Shown here: piece by piece, positions 33,801 to 45,048 of the stretch | Numbering within the stretch: the stretch's first letter is position 1 | Layout of the letters: every line of letters starts with the position of its first letter | Source: Gamsiella multidivaricata | Taxonomy: Eukaryota; Mortierellomycota; Mortierellomycetes; Mortierellales; Mortierellaceae | Direction of reading: 5' to 3' | Assembly (NCBI RefSeq): GCF_025024155.1 | Contig: NW_026251826.1 | Coordinates: forward strand, 1 to 64,000 | DNA: 64,000 nt | The notes under the pieces: model-generated | Seen by the model: the letters and a program-made list of their open reading frames with translations, nothing else | What the model was told of the DNA's origin: nothing | Databases searched by the model: none | Made by a program: the position numbers and the translations under genes

Positions 33801-34345
33801 GGCTTGGACCTACGATAACGATGCCGCTTCTGCAACCTACTAGTTCTGGGGCACTTATACCACCTGTAGCGCCAATTACAGTACCGATTCGACCGTCTGC
33901 TTGGGTACCGCCGCCAGCACAACCACAAGCACGACCGCAGGCACAACCAACACTAGCCCCTCATCGATCCGAAAGTGTGGCTGATGTCTCCGCTCAGGAA
34001 GTAGAATCTGAAGAACCAGGGTTCACTGTGAGCAAGAGGCCCAGGAACGCAAGGGAGATCTGGGATGAGCGTCAAAGCTTTGCAAAGTTTCAGGAGGAAT
34101 ATGAGCGACGAAAGGGAAGGCGCCCGAAGTTGGCTGAGAAAGACCGAAAGGCGCTCAACAATAGGTTGCGGATCGTGAAGGAAATTGAGTTCCGTGCGAA
34201 GCAAGCGCAAGCCAGGGATAGCAGTCTTAGCCTCGATGCGGCGATAGAAGGTGCGATGAAGAGCCTTGATGGTATGAGGATGAGCTGCAATATGCTTTAC
34301 AAATATTACCAAGAGGAGGCGCTGAAGCGAGCGGAAGCTGTTTGA
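30824..34345 (+). pseudogene. Cry-2: Crypton-type tyrosine recombinase, frameshifted
   Basis: Exons: 30824-30953, 31098-31299, about 31383 to a donor near 31569, about 31666-31886, about 31985-32585, and about 32661 to the end. The order is as in Cry-1 and Cry-3: basic N-terminus, acidic linker, core-binding region (TKNQYKTHLRKF; LRFFKEVMFKSTTKKYF), then a catalytic domain with TREHLALAIRHSMILR, MHRGKTN, THSGRHSG, GGRW and a Tyr candidate in DQHYMSN, and a GCR1_C-like end (NAREIWDERQSFAKFQEEY). Damage: a one-base frameshift in exon 2 near 31185, and a TGA at 33116-33118 where Cry-1 and Cry-3 both have Trp. It lies head-to-tail with Cry-1 but is too diverged to be a recent duplicate. Confidence 0.72.
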
Positions 34346-35559
34346 AAAGGTCTATGTAATTATATTAATTATATGTATAATAAAAATGTGCTTCTAACTG
34401 CGGTTGTAAGTGTGTAAGTGTGTAAGTGTGTATATGGTGAGTGGGAGAGAAGCATAGAGACGGATGGAAAGGCAGATGGAGAGAAGGATGAATAACTAAG
34501 AAGCGCGATCCATTCATCCATCCCACCCAGATGTGCCTGATCTTGATCTCTCGCCCACATCCGTTCAGGGTCCTAAGGTTACCCAATACTTTTCACTTTT
34601 TGTGTCCCTTCCAGATTTCCTCAGCTTTTCCGACTCTGGCACATATCAGCCATTCGCAGTGTTTGAATCCAAGAGCGCACAGGAATTTTCATATGAACCT
34701 CTGTATTTTAAACTAATGATACCGACAGAGGCCTTTGAACGTTCCAGGTATTGATTGTTACGGTTAATATCAGTGTTGTGTCTTATGCTTTTTGATGGAA
34801 GTGTCACGCTTATGCTAACTCACCGTTATTGAAATATGTGGTCCCGGTTTTGAGAGGATGAGCTATAAGGAATTTTACGAGACCTTCCATCATATCGATA
34901 AGTTTCTTGATTGCAGGAAAAGGAAAACTCAGCGAAGAAATGGGAGAAGTGCAGATGTTACGACTGAACGTAGCAGGTGTAAAAACATGCAGCAAAGAAT
35001 GGTGTGTCGAAGAAACCAGAATGCTATCGTTGTTGCACGTACTACCTGATGTGATAAACTTTGCGGATACTTTTATGCATTTACTTATGCTTTATTGGTC
35101 GACACGAAAGGAAGTAACTGAGTGGTTAGCCCTCATACCGAGTACGCATCGCTCAGAGACCTTGCACTTGCAAAATTGGGGCGGGAATATATACAATTAG
35201 CGTCAGGACTGTTGTCAGGACTGACAAGTTACAGATGATGTAAAGAATGAGGTGAAAGATAGATAATAATACAAGACAAACGCTTAGTATTAGAATTTGA
35301 ATGACTGCAAAAACATATTAGCTAGTAGAATTTATTATTCGGTTGGAGGTCTTGCCCTCCGTGAATAAAAGGCTCAGGTCATTACCGTGTATGGTCTTCG
35401 ATTATGCTATCACTATGTGGCATGAGTAATGCTCAAAAGCAACAGTTTTTATTTTTTCTCTGTATGTACGATGGTTCTGAAAGATCTCTGCTATTAGCCG
35501 TTTGCGTTGGATTCTCTTGCTTTTATATGATGAACGTTCCTGCTACAAATGTTTGTCTA
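34346..35559. other. Mostly non-coding; one exon-like piece at 34532-34748
   Basis: A segment of about 215 bp at 34532-34748 sits between an acceptor-like CCCACCCAG and a donor-like CCAGGTATTG. It reads in one frame as natural-looking protein (VTQYFSLFVSLPDFLSF; FESKSAQEFSYEPLYF). It has no ATG, and its partners were not found, so it is probably an exon left from a lost gene. Otherwise there is TGTAAG repeat sequence near 34410 and AT-rich spacer. Confidence 0.35.
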
Positions 35560-37478
35560 CTAGCGGAGAAATGTTGTTTTATCCAAGACAATTGGATGAA
35601 TATCGTTGTGAACTTTTGTGTGGTAGGCGGCAGATGTCCAGCTTTCAAGTCGCTGCTGTGCAACTTCTGTCCAATCGTCACCCTCGAGCCCCAAATATAC
35701 CGGGTCTGATTGTAAACTGTCGATCTCCCAAACGTGGCCTTTGTAGGGCATTATGAGAACGATGTGATTGTCAGAAGATGTTTGGAGAGTATTGTCGCAA
35801 CCATTATCGTTATCGCCGTTGATGATTGCAGTAGGTTTGTCAGTGCAGGGTTGAACGCTACGCAATATGTGTTGATGGAGGCATTGAAGAAGAAGATTTT
35901 TCTGAAGAGAACCCTACGTTATTGAAGATGAAAAAAATTATGTTAGAAATGAGTCCTCTTTAATGAGATAAGATGCCGGAATGCTGATTTACCGGCGTAA
36001 TATCTGATTGAATGTCGTTCAATATGCTCTGCGTTGTGCTTGAGGGGTTTTTGTTAGCAACATAGTTGAACAATGCCATAGAGCAACAAGGTCCTGAAGT
36101 CAACTGTAATTGATATATGTAGAAACCAGGAGATTAGGTAGAGAACGCCTGATGATCAACAACTGATATTGATGTACGAGTGTTGATTATCACCTGTTGA
36201 AAGTTGATTGGTTTTATCGCCTCTCTCGGTGGTGGCATTGGTTTTGTCGGATCAGAGAACCGTCGTATTTTGTTGTCTGTGTCATACTCTGGTTCATCAT
36301 ATGTGTTGTCCAAGTAAAGGTAGTCGTCGCAGTATGTTTTGTACATCAAACGTCTCGTTTGTAGGCTGTTTCGGTAGCAAAGTAGATAGGCCTTGTGTGT
36401 TTGCCTCTTGACTGAATGCTGATTAGAATGGACAACGATCTTGTCCAGGAGTTTGTACGGTTCGTTAAGGTATGTGAACCATGGATTGACAAAGTCTATT
36501 GGGAGATTAGACAATTATTGATTTCATGGGGTAAAGGTTCATGATCAATGCAACTAAAAATGATTTACCTGGGTCATATAGAGCATCGTCCCATATAGGT
36601 CTTGCAGGATCGACCTCGGTATGATGCACTGTACGCTGTTCGTTTGAATAGTATATTGGATCAGTGTATTGAGTTATTAACATTATTTCAAGCACTCATT
36701 GTGAAATGGTATAGACATACCACATTGGGAATCGAATCTTGTGCAAGGTCAATCGCGCCGAATCTCTGATGAATGCCTGAGCGAACAAGGCACGCAAAAC
36801 GTTTGACTAATGCTTGAAGTCCCTTTTTGGTAGCTCTCGTTGTTTCACATGAGTTGCGATGCCATGTTGTAGAATGGTGTCGCAGTCTGCTGTGGTCCAG
36901 TATGGGGTGATGTCAGCGATGGCAGTTTGGATCCGGCCTTCCTTCAATAGCTCCATGACCGATAGTAGTTTGTTGAATCCTTCTTCTTCATTGTCGAGCT
37001 GAACTGGTTGACCACCACTGATATGGCTTAACAGAAGGGATTTTGCATAGTCGCGAAGATGAGCCGTCTTATTTTCCAGGAACTTGTTAGGTGAATAGGT
37101 GCTATGGTCAGTGCACTGATGTTTAAATCCGTACTTTGAGATGCAAAGTTGAGTGAGGTTGATTATTTTTTTGATGTAGGGATACATATTTGGGATGTCG
37201 TTGTCGATATACGCTGGTCTAAGATGGTTTTCGAGAATTTGTGGTAAGTTTGGGACACACCCGTACGTTTTGTTCAGGAAACGTTTAAAGGAATTGTCTC
37301 GTTGTTCTAAAGTTGGCTTCTTTCTCATCTCGAGTATTGATCTCCATGTTTGTTCTGCAGCTATTGAAATGGTTGTATTGTTGTCCTTGATACTGCATTC
37401 CTTTTTTTGACGTTTGGCTTGTCTGCTGTTGATGGAATTGTTTGGGTCGACCGAGCGCTGCCGCTTTTTAAGAGTCAT
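35560..37478 (-). pseudogene. UCH-type (peptidase C12) deubiquitinase gene with one frameshift
   Basis: ATG 37478 (MTLKKRQRSVDPNN). Exon 1 runs towards 36720, then 36635-36569, 36495-36194, 36103-35993 and 35901-35560, all GT-AG and in phase. The UCH triad is spread over the last two exons. QLTSGPCCSMALFNYVANK places a Gln six residues before the first Cys, as in human UCHs (oxyanion Gln and nucleophile). DNHIVLIMPYKGHVWEIDS supplies His and Asp. The N-terminal ~300 residues are unfamiliar and basic at the start. Near 36836 the frame of exon 1 changes, most simply by an extra GA in a CTCTC run, so this allele is probably broken unless an unseen splice removes it. Confidence 0.6.
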
Positions 37479-37800
37479 TGTTAATGGATGGTGGTTTTGA
37501 ACGGTTATAAAATGCAGTGGCAATGTCAAAGGGTGAGGGAGTGAATAGATGATTTGAAATGGAAAAAGGGCGTGGGTCTGGTCACGTGAAGAAGATCTCA
37601 GCATCGCAAATGATATACAAAATATATTTTATCGCAAATCATATACAGTTTTGTAGATGACTTCCATTTTTGTCCAGGAGTATGAGATCAAAGACAACCT
37701 CAGCAGGTGCAAACGGTCTGATCAGGTGGAAGTGAATCTAGGGTGGAAAGGGACCTTATTCGTATGAATGCTGCTGTCTAGTTCTACGCGTGGATGGAGT

Positions 37801-38930
37801 TTATAGATACTGGCTGGATAGATAGCAACAGTGTTCTAGAAAGTCGTAGAAAGATGGGCGAAGCACTGATGACATCATAATCCACTTAACCGAGCATAAA
37901 CCTATTGCAGCAGGGTAGGTGATTACCATGCTAATATATGTTCCAGTGGGGCAGTAGTCCTGCAGTTGTGGTAGTTGCTGTTGATCGGATTGGACACTTG
38001 TTGCCGGTTCATCTTGACGCTGTTTTTGTTGCATTTTCTGCTCCTTTTCCATCTTCTCTTGTATGGCGTGACTGCTGACAGTTCCAGGCGCTTTCTCGAC
38101 ATCGCTGCGCTCAAGAACTTGTCGAACTTCAATTGGACAAAGCAAGGGTACATGCTGCCGTTGATCTTGACAAAAAATATGACGTCGGGTCCGGAGACAT
38201 GAGGTGCTGGGAAATAGAATGGAGGGATATCCTGATCGCCCTGCTTGGAGTTGTGCTCGACGTGCGCCTTCATAAAATTCTGTGTCGTGATGTTTCTGTG
38301 CGATATGGCGAGTTTTGGTTGCTGTTCGTCGTATCCAACAATCGTCACATCCCCGACGAGCTGCTCGGGAAGAGAATTCTTGGTCAACAAAGGCCACGAG
38401 GACAGCGGTCGACTTCTAAACGTCTCAACAAAGACAGGTGGTATCATCGTTTCCTACATGTTTCCGTGTACTGAAGCGTTGTTGGAGTGTAGCATCGTCC
38501 GTTCCGCTGCAGATATGAGTGATGGATCCTTTTCCCGAAAATAATTGTGGGTGGCCTTCAGGGCAACGACTCCATCGAGAACTGCTCTTGCTGCACCTCC
38601 GAAGATCTTGATGCGACCGAACGCTGCTTCCATCAATTGCATTTCATTTTTAAGCACAGTCTCAGACGCGTCCAGTAAACAGTTGCGGAAAAGAAAGAGA
38701 CCAAGAGCTTCTCTGATGGAGGAGCATGAGGCGAAAAGCTCGGAATGCTCGGAGATCTTGCTTTTTAAGCTACAAAGAGTGTCGTAAATAGAATGGGGAT
38801 TATTTAGCAGATTACTTCCATTTGTGGATCTTAGAAGCCGATGTGGTAACGAATGATGCGTTTGGGTAAGAGAAGTAATATATGATAGTATGGAAGACAA
38901 TTTGTTCTTCATGGCCGCTGACCGTTGCAA
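37801..38930 (-). pseudogene. CRN-E: Crinkler C-terminal half with REase domain
   Basis: Reads LFLFRNCLLDASE, AAFGRIKIFGG, FVETFRSRPLSSWP, VSGPDVIFFVK and CFVQLKF, then (in another frame) YISMVITYPA. All align by eye with the CRN-A C-terminus, including the nuclease residues Glu (FVETF), Asp (GPD) and QLK. A TAG at 38454-38456 and a frameshift near 38060 break it. No NTPase is attached. The missing half may be CRN-C, about 3 kb upstream in the same orientation. Confidence 0.8.
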
Positions 38931-38939
38931 GAACTTACT

Positions 38940-40980
38940 CGGCGTCAGTAGTCTGAAAAATCTGTCACGTCATCTATGTTGTGTCAGCCAGTTTATTGCA
39001 TTCTGCGATTTAGTCTACGAAAACAGCACTATATCGCAAGCAGAGGAAAATTCTTGAGCTTCTCATACAAGCCCAGCTGCTCGAGGGCAGGCAGGATGTT
39101 CGCGTCGAGTGCCATGATACCACCTGTTGGATCTACTGGCGATATTCACGGGGGATGTTTTCCTTCCAAGGATATTTCTCGCTTTTCATATCTTCCAAAA
39201 CGCCGATTCCACCTAGTTGAGTACAAACCTGTTATTTTCTAGATCTTGATATGAGATGAATCCAGCAGTCCTCTCGCGGCCTCTCGCAATATTTTCACTC
39301 CGTACCGGAGCTTGCACGCACCATCGAAGCTGTTCGACGTCTGGAACTCTGCCATGGTCCTCTTCGAAAAGTTGAGTCCTCTTTCGATCAGAATGCAGTT
39401 TGCAGTCGTGTAGCTGCCATCATTGAAGACACGACACCACACTGTGCGATTGGCTGGCCTGTCACGAGAGATCGACCCTGGCACGTCTCCAGGAAAAAGC
39501 GCCACTCGAACTTGCTCCAGACGACGCGGTCCCTGTGCACCTTCGAATTGACGAACTTGCGCCACCTCTGCTCCCACTCCGCGGTCCAGGGCTTTTTCTC
39601 CTTCTCGGCATCGAATCCGTCTCGTAGCTCCTCAATGATATGATCCGTCCACTGGACCCCATCCTCCCACCCTTGCTCAATATTCTTCAGATATTGAATG
39701 CGTTGATCAACGGTTCGATCCATGAAAAAGCTATTATCGATGGGAAGCAACATACACGCTAGTTGCTTGAACGTAAATACCGGAGCTACTTCACTTTCCG
39801 CACGGCACTTACCAGTTCGAAAAGTGCGAAGCGGCCACCAGGACCTAGTCCTCTGCTCCATACATGAGAGCCTCTCCTTGATCAAACATCGTCGATCGAC
39901 AGAGAATTTTCTTCTAGGACAGTTGATCACGGTGAGTGAAAGCTGTGTGCCTGTCCAGAAGCACACGGGACTTGCTTCCCTAGCCATGTTGCGCAGGAAA
40001 AACACTTCCCGAGAGGCATACATCGCTGGCCCTGAAGAGAAGCCTTGCACAGCCATTGTCATGACCGTGCCGAGCGCTGAGTCCCGGGAAGCAAACTGGG
40101 CTTGATCCTTGTGGTCACTGATCCATTTCGAGAACTTGAGTATCTATCGGGTTGGCGTGGGCTTTAGAATTGCAGTCCTTCGTGCATGCATGGCAGTATG
40201 CGTAGAACTTGATAGGGATGTTGGCCGACTGTCCCCTCACGAGTCTCCCGTTTGTCCGATTCAGCTTTATGGAGCAATCCGCGCAGAAGGTGTTTTAGCG
40301 CAAGCTGATATTTAGCTGTCAGGGGCGAGCTGCTGGAGCAGGCCTGGAAGCAGGTCTCCTTCAATCTGATACGCTCGTCTGGCCGCATCCTCGTGCTATC
40401 ATTTATACCATCGACCTTTTTGTCAGCCACATCCTTTCGGCAGAACAGCACTCTGGGGCTCCCGTGCATGAGGTAGTGCCGTGTCAAGCCTGTCTTTGAC
40501 CACGCATTTACTGCAGAGGCCACTATCGTGAAAGTACAACCGACCACGCGAGTCTCGAAGAGCCACGTTCCTCCATGTCATCAAAGCTGTACATCCGTCT
40601 CCATCGCAGAGTTTCCCTTGCGGAGCATCGAGTCGATCTTATATTCGTGACTGATGACATGCTTGTAGTTGCTCTCTTGCATCGTGCTGAATAGAGAAAA
40701 GTCGTCAAGCCATGCCAAAGGCATTGCAGGCTTGCCTTCGACCTATCCCATTGCAAGGACTGTACTGCATAACCATCTTCTCCTTGTCCAGCGTCGTCAA
40801 GTGTTCTAGAAATTTAGCTCCTTTGCATACTTGTACCATGCCATTTGCTAGATAGGAGCCCTCGGGAAAGAGCATATCCTCGGCATGAAGCAGGGCAGGG
40901 ACACCTTCAACCAAAGACTCTTTATGCAGGACGGTTATCGTGAATGCTATCAAACGGGAGATTGGTATTAATATACCATG
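38940..40980 (-). pseudogene. Degenerate coding-like region, unidentified
   Basis: Several minus-strand stretches look protein-like in shifting frames: ALLHAEDMLFPEGSYLANGM, TRHYLMHGSPRVLFCRKDV, WEDGVQWTDHIIEELRDGFD, WEQRWRKFVNSKVHRDRVVW. Stops and frameshifts separate them, and I do not recognise the family. A decayed transposase is possible. It lies between the two CRN halves. Confidence 0.35.
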
Positions 40981-40988
40981 TGCCCTTT

Positions 40989-41477
40989 CTATGCATTAAA
41001 GTTGCTGCTGGACGTTCTATTACCGTTCGGAGCTTCGGCGATCGGTGAAGGAGGCGGAACGCCACTATACCTGGTCTCAGTGGCGTCGTCCCCTGAGTTA
41101 GACTCCTGCGGTGTGCTGCTTTGTTGATGGCTCTTGACGTGCTTCCCGATGTCCTCTTTCCTAGAATAGGGTCGACCGCAGCCTGGGCGCGAGCATTTGT
41201 ATGCTCTGTGCGAGCTTAAATGGATTTCAAGGGCGGCTTTGTCGGTAAACACCTGACGGCAGTCCTCGATCCGACATAGATGTTTGGAATGCTGTTGCCT
41301 CATATGGGTCGTGAGGCATCCTTGTGTGAGGTAGGTATTACTGCAGTTCTCTTCGATGCAGTCAAATTGCCGCCGAGATTCTGCATGTGCGGTACGTATA
41401 TGCCTTTGTAAGGCGCACTTTGTAGCATAAGACTTCGGACAGGTCGCCTCGCTGCATGGGATTCTTTCCTTCGGCAT
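40989..41477 (-). CDS. Four-finger C2H2 zinc-finger protein, 162 aa
   Basis: ATG at 41477 (MPKERIPCSEATC), single exon. Four consecutive C2H2 fingers of the C-x4-C-x12-H-x3/4-H type occupy residues ~8-120: CSEATC...HIRTAH, CIEENC...HMRQQH, CRIEDC...HLSSH and CSRPGC...HVKSH. A Ser/Thr/Pro/Asn-rich tail follows. The Cx4C spacing with aromatic PYS/TYL positions resembles TFIIIA-type or Zap1/AceI-type fungal fingers. It is likely a DNA- or RNA-binding regulator. It is intact, although its neighbours are CRN pseudogene halves. Its upstream region is C/T-rich when read on the coding strand. Confidence 0.82.
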   Translation of the reverse strand: MPKERIPCSEATCPKSYATKCALQRHIRTAHAESRRQFDCIEENCSNTYLTQGCLTTHMRQQHSKHLCRIEDCRQVFTDKAALEIHLSSHRAYKCSRPGCGRPYSRKEDIGKHVKSHQQSSTPQESNSGDDATETRYSGVPPPSPIAEAPNGNRTSSSNFNA

Positions 41478-41882
41478 CCTGAAGTCGACAGAGTTGTATA
41501 TGAGCGTAGAAGGGTTGAGATACGAATAGCAGAAAAGGTAAGAGGAATATTTGATTATTAAAGAGAGAGAGAGAGAGACGAAATAGCGCCAGAAAGAAGT
41601 AAAGGAATGTGAGGAGAAAAGGAGGAAAGGAGGAAGGGCAGAGTTTATCTCGATTGTTAAGAATTGCAAATTGGTGGCAAATTTGCCTGCTTTTCCTCAT
41701 GGCAAAGCAGCATTCGTCTCTAAATTTATTGATGCCAAAACTGGCTGGAACAATTAAGCTTGAAGCAAAGCTTACGCGCATGCTAAAGCCTCCACCGAAA
41801 GTCTTCCAAAAGTGTTTGCTGGCGGAATATAGCGAGGCTAAAGGGAGGACTGAGGGTGAACTGGCAACGATCAATTTTTATT

Positions 41883-43907
41883 TCACCGGTTGAGTTCTCC
41901 GCATAGGTTTCCTCGACGGGCTTGATCCTTCCAAGCTGTAATCATGACCTCGGTATTGTTAATTGCGGTTTCCCATTCTTTTGGATTCCCAGTCTTGATA
42001 ATTCCCTCGATCGCTGTGACGATTGGGCGGAATCGACCGGTAAGCCTTTCGTGTAGTATGTCGACCGCAGCCGGAGGGATTAGAGTGTCCATCATTCTTT
42101 TCGGCTCGTCATCTGGTAGTTTCTCCTTCATCCGATCGATATAGGACTGCACCGAATCTGGACCGGTCCGCCCTAGAAACTCGACATGCGGAAAGATGTT
42201 CGAGCTATATTCCTTGACGCCGTCGCCGCTGCTCAGCGCCCAATGGAGAGTTTGGATGCTCAATCCTGTCCCGCAGCAGATGATAGTAAGCTCTCCTCGA
42301 CCACCAAGACTTCGAAACCCATTCAACACGGGGGACAACATCGGACGTAGATCATCTTGTGTTGATGATGACACAAATGACGTATTACCCCGATCGCTGA
42401 GAATCTGGGCTTCGTCCACGACCAGTCGTAATTTGGTGTTTGCTGAGAAATTGGGATAGTTGCGGGCAGCAAGACTCTCTTGTACTGAGAGGAACCCATC
42501 TCGAACCACGCCAATCAGCACCAATTTGGAATGCACACGTTCATGCAGCTTTTTCAAAAAGGACCCTGAAAAGCTTTGAGAAGATGTCCTGGAACATTTG
42601 AGGTCAGACTTAGAGTACGGCCCAACTTGCGCTCGAAAACATTTGGCGGCAATTGGGGATCTGCAGACAGTATGTGAGGACCAGGAGTCGGGAGAAGAAG
42701 AGCACAAGGGTTGCGTTCCTTGCGAAGACAGTGTTGAGTCTAGGATCTTGTTCCTCCAAGGTTTTTTTGTCAATTAACTCAGTAAGGTGGCTGAGGTCGT
42801 CTGATCCAGGATCGTTCTTTGACGCGTTGAAGTAGAATCCCCACTGTAGACAGAGCAGCTCAATCATGGACCGAGTCTTGCCGCATCCACTATGGATATC
42901 AGGAAGCATAAGTTAGACCAGGGAAGAGCAATAATATAGATAGGTACAGTAACTATTCAAAGCTATGCGTTGCAATGAGAACCTAACCTGACGCCGAATA
43001 CTGGAAGATCTTGTGCTTGCACGCCTTCCAGCTTGCTCAACAGAATAGAATGTTCGACTGAAGCCGCTCAGGAACAGGATCGCCCGCGCTTGACGGAGGA
43101 TCTGGTAGATCCAAAAAAAGAAGATTGGGGCCTACATCCTGTGTATCGACGATGCACGCCTCGCGACCTTCGGAAGGCCACACACCTGACGTAGTGACTG
43201 GCAACTTGAACTCTCCTCGAACGTACGTGTCGAGAAATAGACAAGCAGGGAATCCAGGGGCGAAGAACCGGTCTGCGATTTTTTTGATGTCCGAACGAAG
43301 GTCGCCTAGTTCATGAGGAAGAAGAGGGCATGAGCACAAGATTGTTCGTTACGACGGAAACTAAAAGCGACATTATTGCGATGCACTTACCCGACAGCGG
43401 CGTGCTAGGACGAGAATCATCCGAGGGATGGCCGGGGAGCGGAGTAGATGCCCGAGCAAGGACAGGTGCATGGATTATGTCGGAGCAGTAAAGAGTGTGA
43501 AATAAGGTTAGCACATGGACAAGCTCATGCGCGCGGTCAATGAAAGCAAAAGCGCGACGACATTACCTGGCGGGGGTCGCTGGACGATGATGTGGATTGT
43601 TTTCTTCGCGGCTTTTCTTCAAAGACATCAGAAATGTCGTCTGTTGGTTCGAGTTCCGGTGCTGTCTCGTATTCTTTCAGGACTATCGGCTTGTGCTTGT
43701 TGGCCGGGACAAGTGGGATCGAGACGCGCCAAAGGGTGAGCATGTCTGCATCGACATCGGCGAAGGCGTTTTTTTTTCGTTTTTGATTTTATCTTTAAGC
43801 TGGCCGAAGGTCTTGGTAGACTCAATCTCGACAGGGATTGTGGTCGATTCACCGTCCACCACACAGCACAGTATCAGTTCGTTGACTGGCATGGTGTCAT
43901 GTAGCAT
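41883..43907 (-). pseudogene. CRN-C: Crinkler header + NTPase pseudogene
   Basis: Start MLHDTMPVNE (43907/43892). It retains LTLWRVSIPLV, the short exon 2, the GDLRSDIKKIADRFFAPG exon, Walker A (FGV..SGCGKT split by an intron), Walker B LRLVVDEAQ, CCGTGLSIQTLHW and RFRPIVTAIEG, and stops after GNLCGELNR. Damage: a frameshift in a nine-base A run near 43769, another near 43610, the exon 2 acceptor AG changed to AA near 43472, a frameshift near 43055, and a frameshift near 42610. It ends where the CRN-A REase half would begin. Its promoter is interrupted at 44146 by the 11.65-kb element. Confidence 0.82.
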
Positions 43908-44146
43908 GAAGAATGATGTGACGAGTGAAAAGGTAGAAAGGATGACGAGGGTGAAAAATGGGTGGATGAAGGATGTCAAAGGGAAGAACAAAGGCGTTGT
44001 GGAGACAATAAATGGGAAGATGGAAAGAAGAGCGTGGGAACGGTGACAATGGCGATGAAAGACAGGGAACGAAAGTAGAAGAAAGGAAGAGATGAAAAAT
44101 TGTGAGAGTGATGACAGACAAAAAAAACAGGGCGGGATGGTGGTGG
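43908..44146 (-). promoter_or_regulatory. Proximal half of the CRN-C promoter
   Basis: Contains AGAGCGTGGGAACGGTGACAA and GGGATGGTGGTGG, the CRN promoter repeat type. The expected CRE is absent here and is found instead at 56016, beyond the mobile element. Confidence 0.5.
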
Positions 44147-44234
44147 CAGAAGCTCTGAACCCAGCCACCTCGTCTGTGCAATTCTTGCTGACGAGGGGCT
44201 GGGACAAAATCTCCCCCTCTACTATGGGGTCTCC
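44147..44234 (+). repeat. Left 88-bp terminal inverted repeat
   Basis: Starts CAGAAGCTCTGAACC and ends CTACTATGGGGTCTCC. It contains an internal hairpin, CCCAGCCACCTCGTC pairing with GACGAGGGGCTGGG around a 15-base loop. Its last nine bases overlap the start of the 823-bp inverted repeat. Confidence 0.85.
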
Positions 44235-45048
44235 CTTCCCGTCGTACTTCCTTTTTTGGACGAGATTCCTTTTTGGGAAGAAGGCTGCCAGCGGCCTCAG
44301 ACCAACGCGCTCCTCGCTTCCTCTCCGCTCCTTCGCTCCTTCACGTCTTCCATAAAGTCGTCTCTTACATCGAATCCACCCTGCTTCACTCTCAAGTTAG
44401 GCGTCAACATGTCAAATAAAAGGCAGCTCAGGTACAGATGCGCATCTCAAGCACGTATTCATTTCCTGGCACGCGTTCATCAGCAGCATCCGAGCATCCG
44501 AGCATCCGAGCATCTGAGCATCCGCTGTTCAGTTTATCTCATCTCTTTCTCGCTCTCTTCTTCATTCTCTTGTACAAAAATAATAAAAAACGCTCGGGGT
44601 GGATTCTGCTATAGCGACATTCCGCCATACAAAGGGACTCCGGCCACGCCAAGTAAACGCGCTTCCGGGGCTTCCAGGGTAAGACACAGTTTGATATAGT
44701 GCTCGGCGAGTCTTTGTTGTTGTGTTTGTCACGTTTCTTGCTGGTTTCCGACACGGTACAGCTTCAAGGCATAGGCGAGTTCGGCGTCCTCAACTTCAAC
44801 AAACCTGATGTACAATCCCCAGGAGGTGCCAACCAAGTGAGTGAATATCAGTCACTGGTATGAACGCGATGTTTTGTTTCCAAGCACATTTCCAATCGTC
44901 TCTTGGCGCTTTGCATTTGCTCCGCATAGAATACTCCGAGAAAAATCGCTGATGCTCTTCTTTCGTTGGGTGGAGCCCGTTCTCCTCTGGAGGGATCGAC
45001 TTCCTCCTGGGTCTCCACAACATTCAACGCCGCAGAAGACGCCGCGAA
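44226..45048 (+). repeat. 823-bp inverted repeat, left copy
   Basis: Matches 50417-51239 in reverse orientation with equal length. The only difference noted is one substitution (Ala to Val codon near 44312/51153). It carries the promoter, exons 1 and 2, and the first part of exon 3 of the DUF6589-like gene. Confidence 0.9.

Noticed and set aside
26115..34345. Cry-1 and Cry-2 as a recent tandem duplication
   Set aside because: Domain order and intron positions agree, but sequences differ throughout and the intergenic DNA is unrelated.
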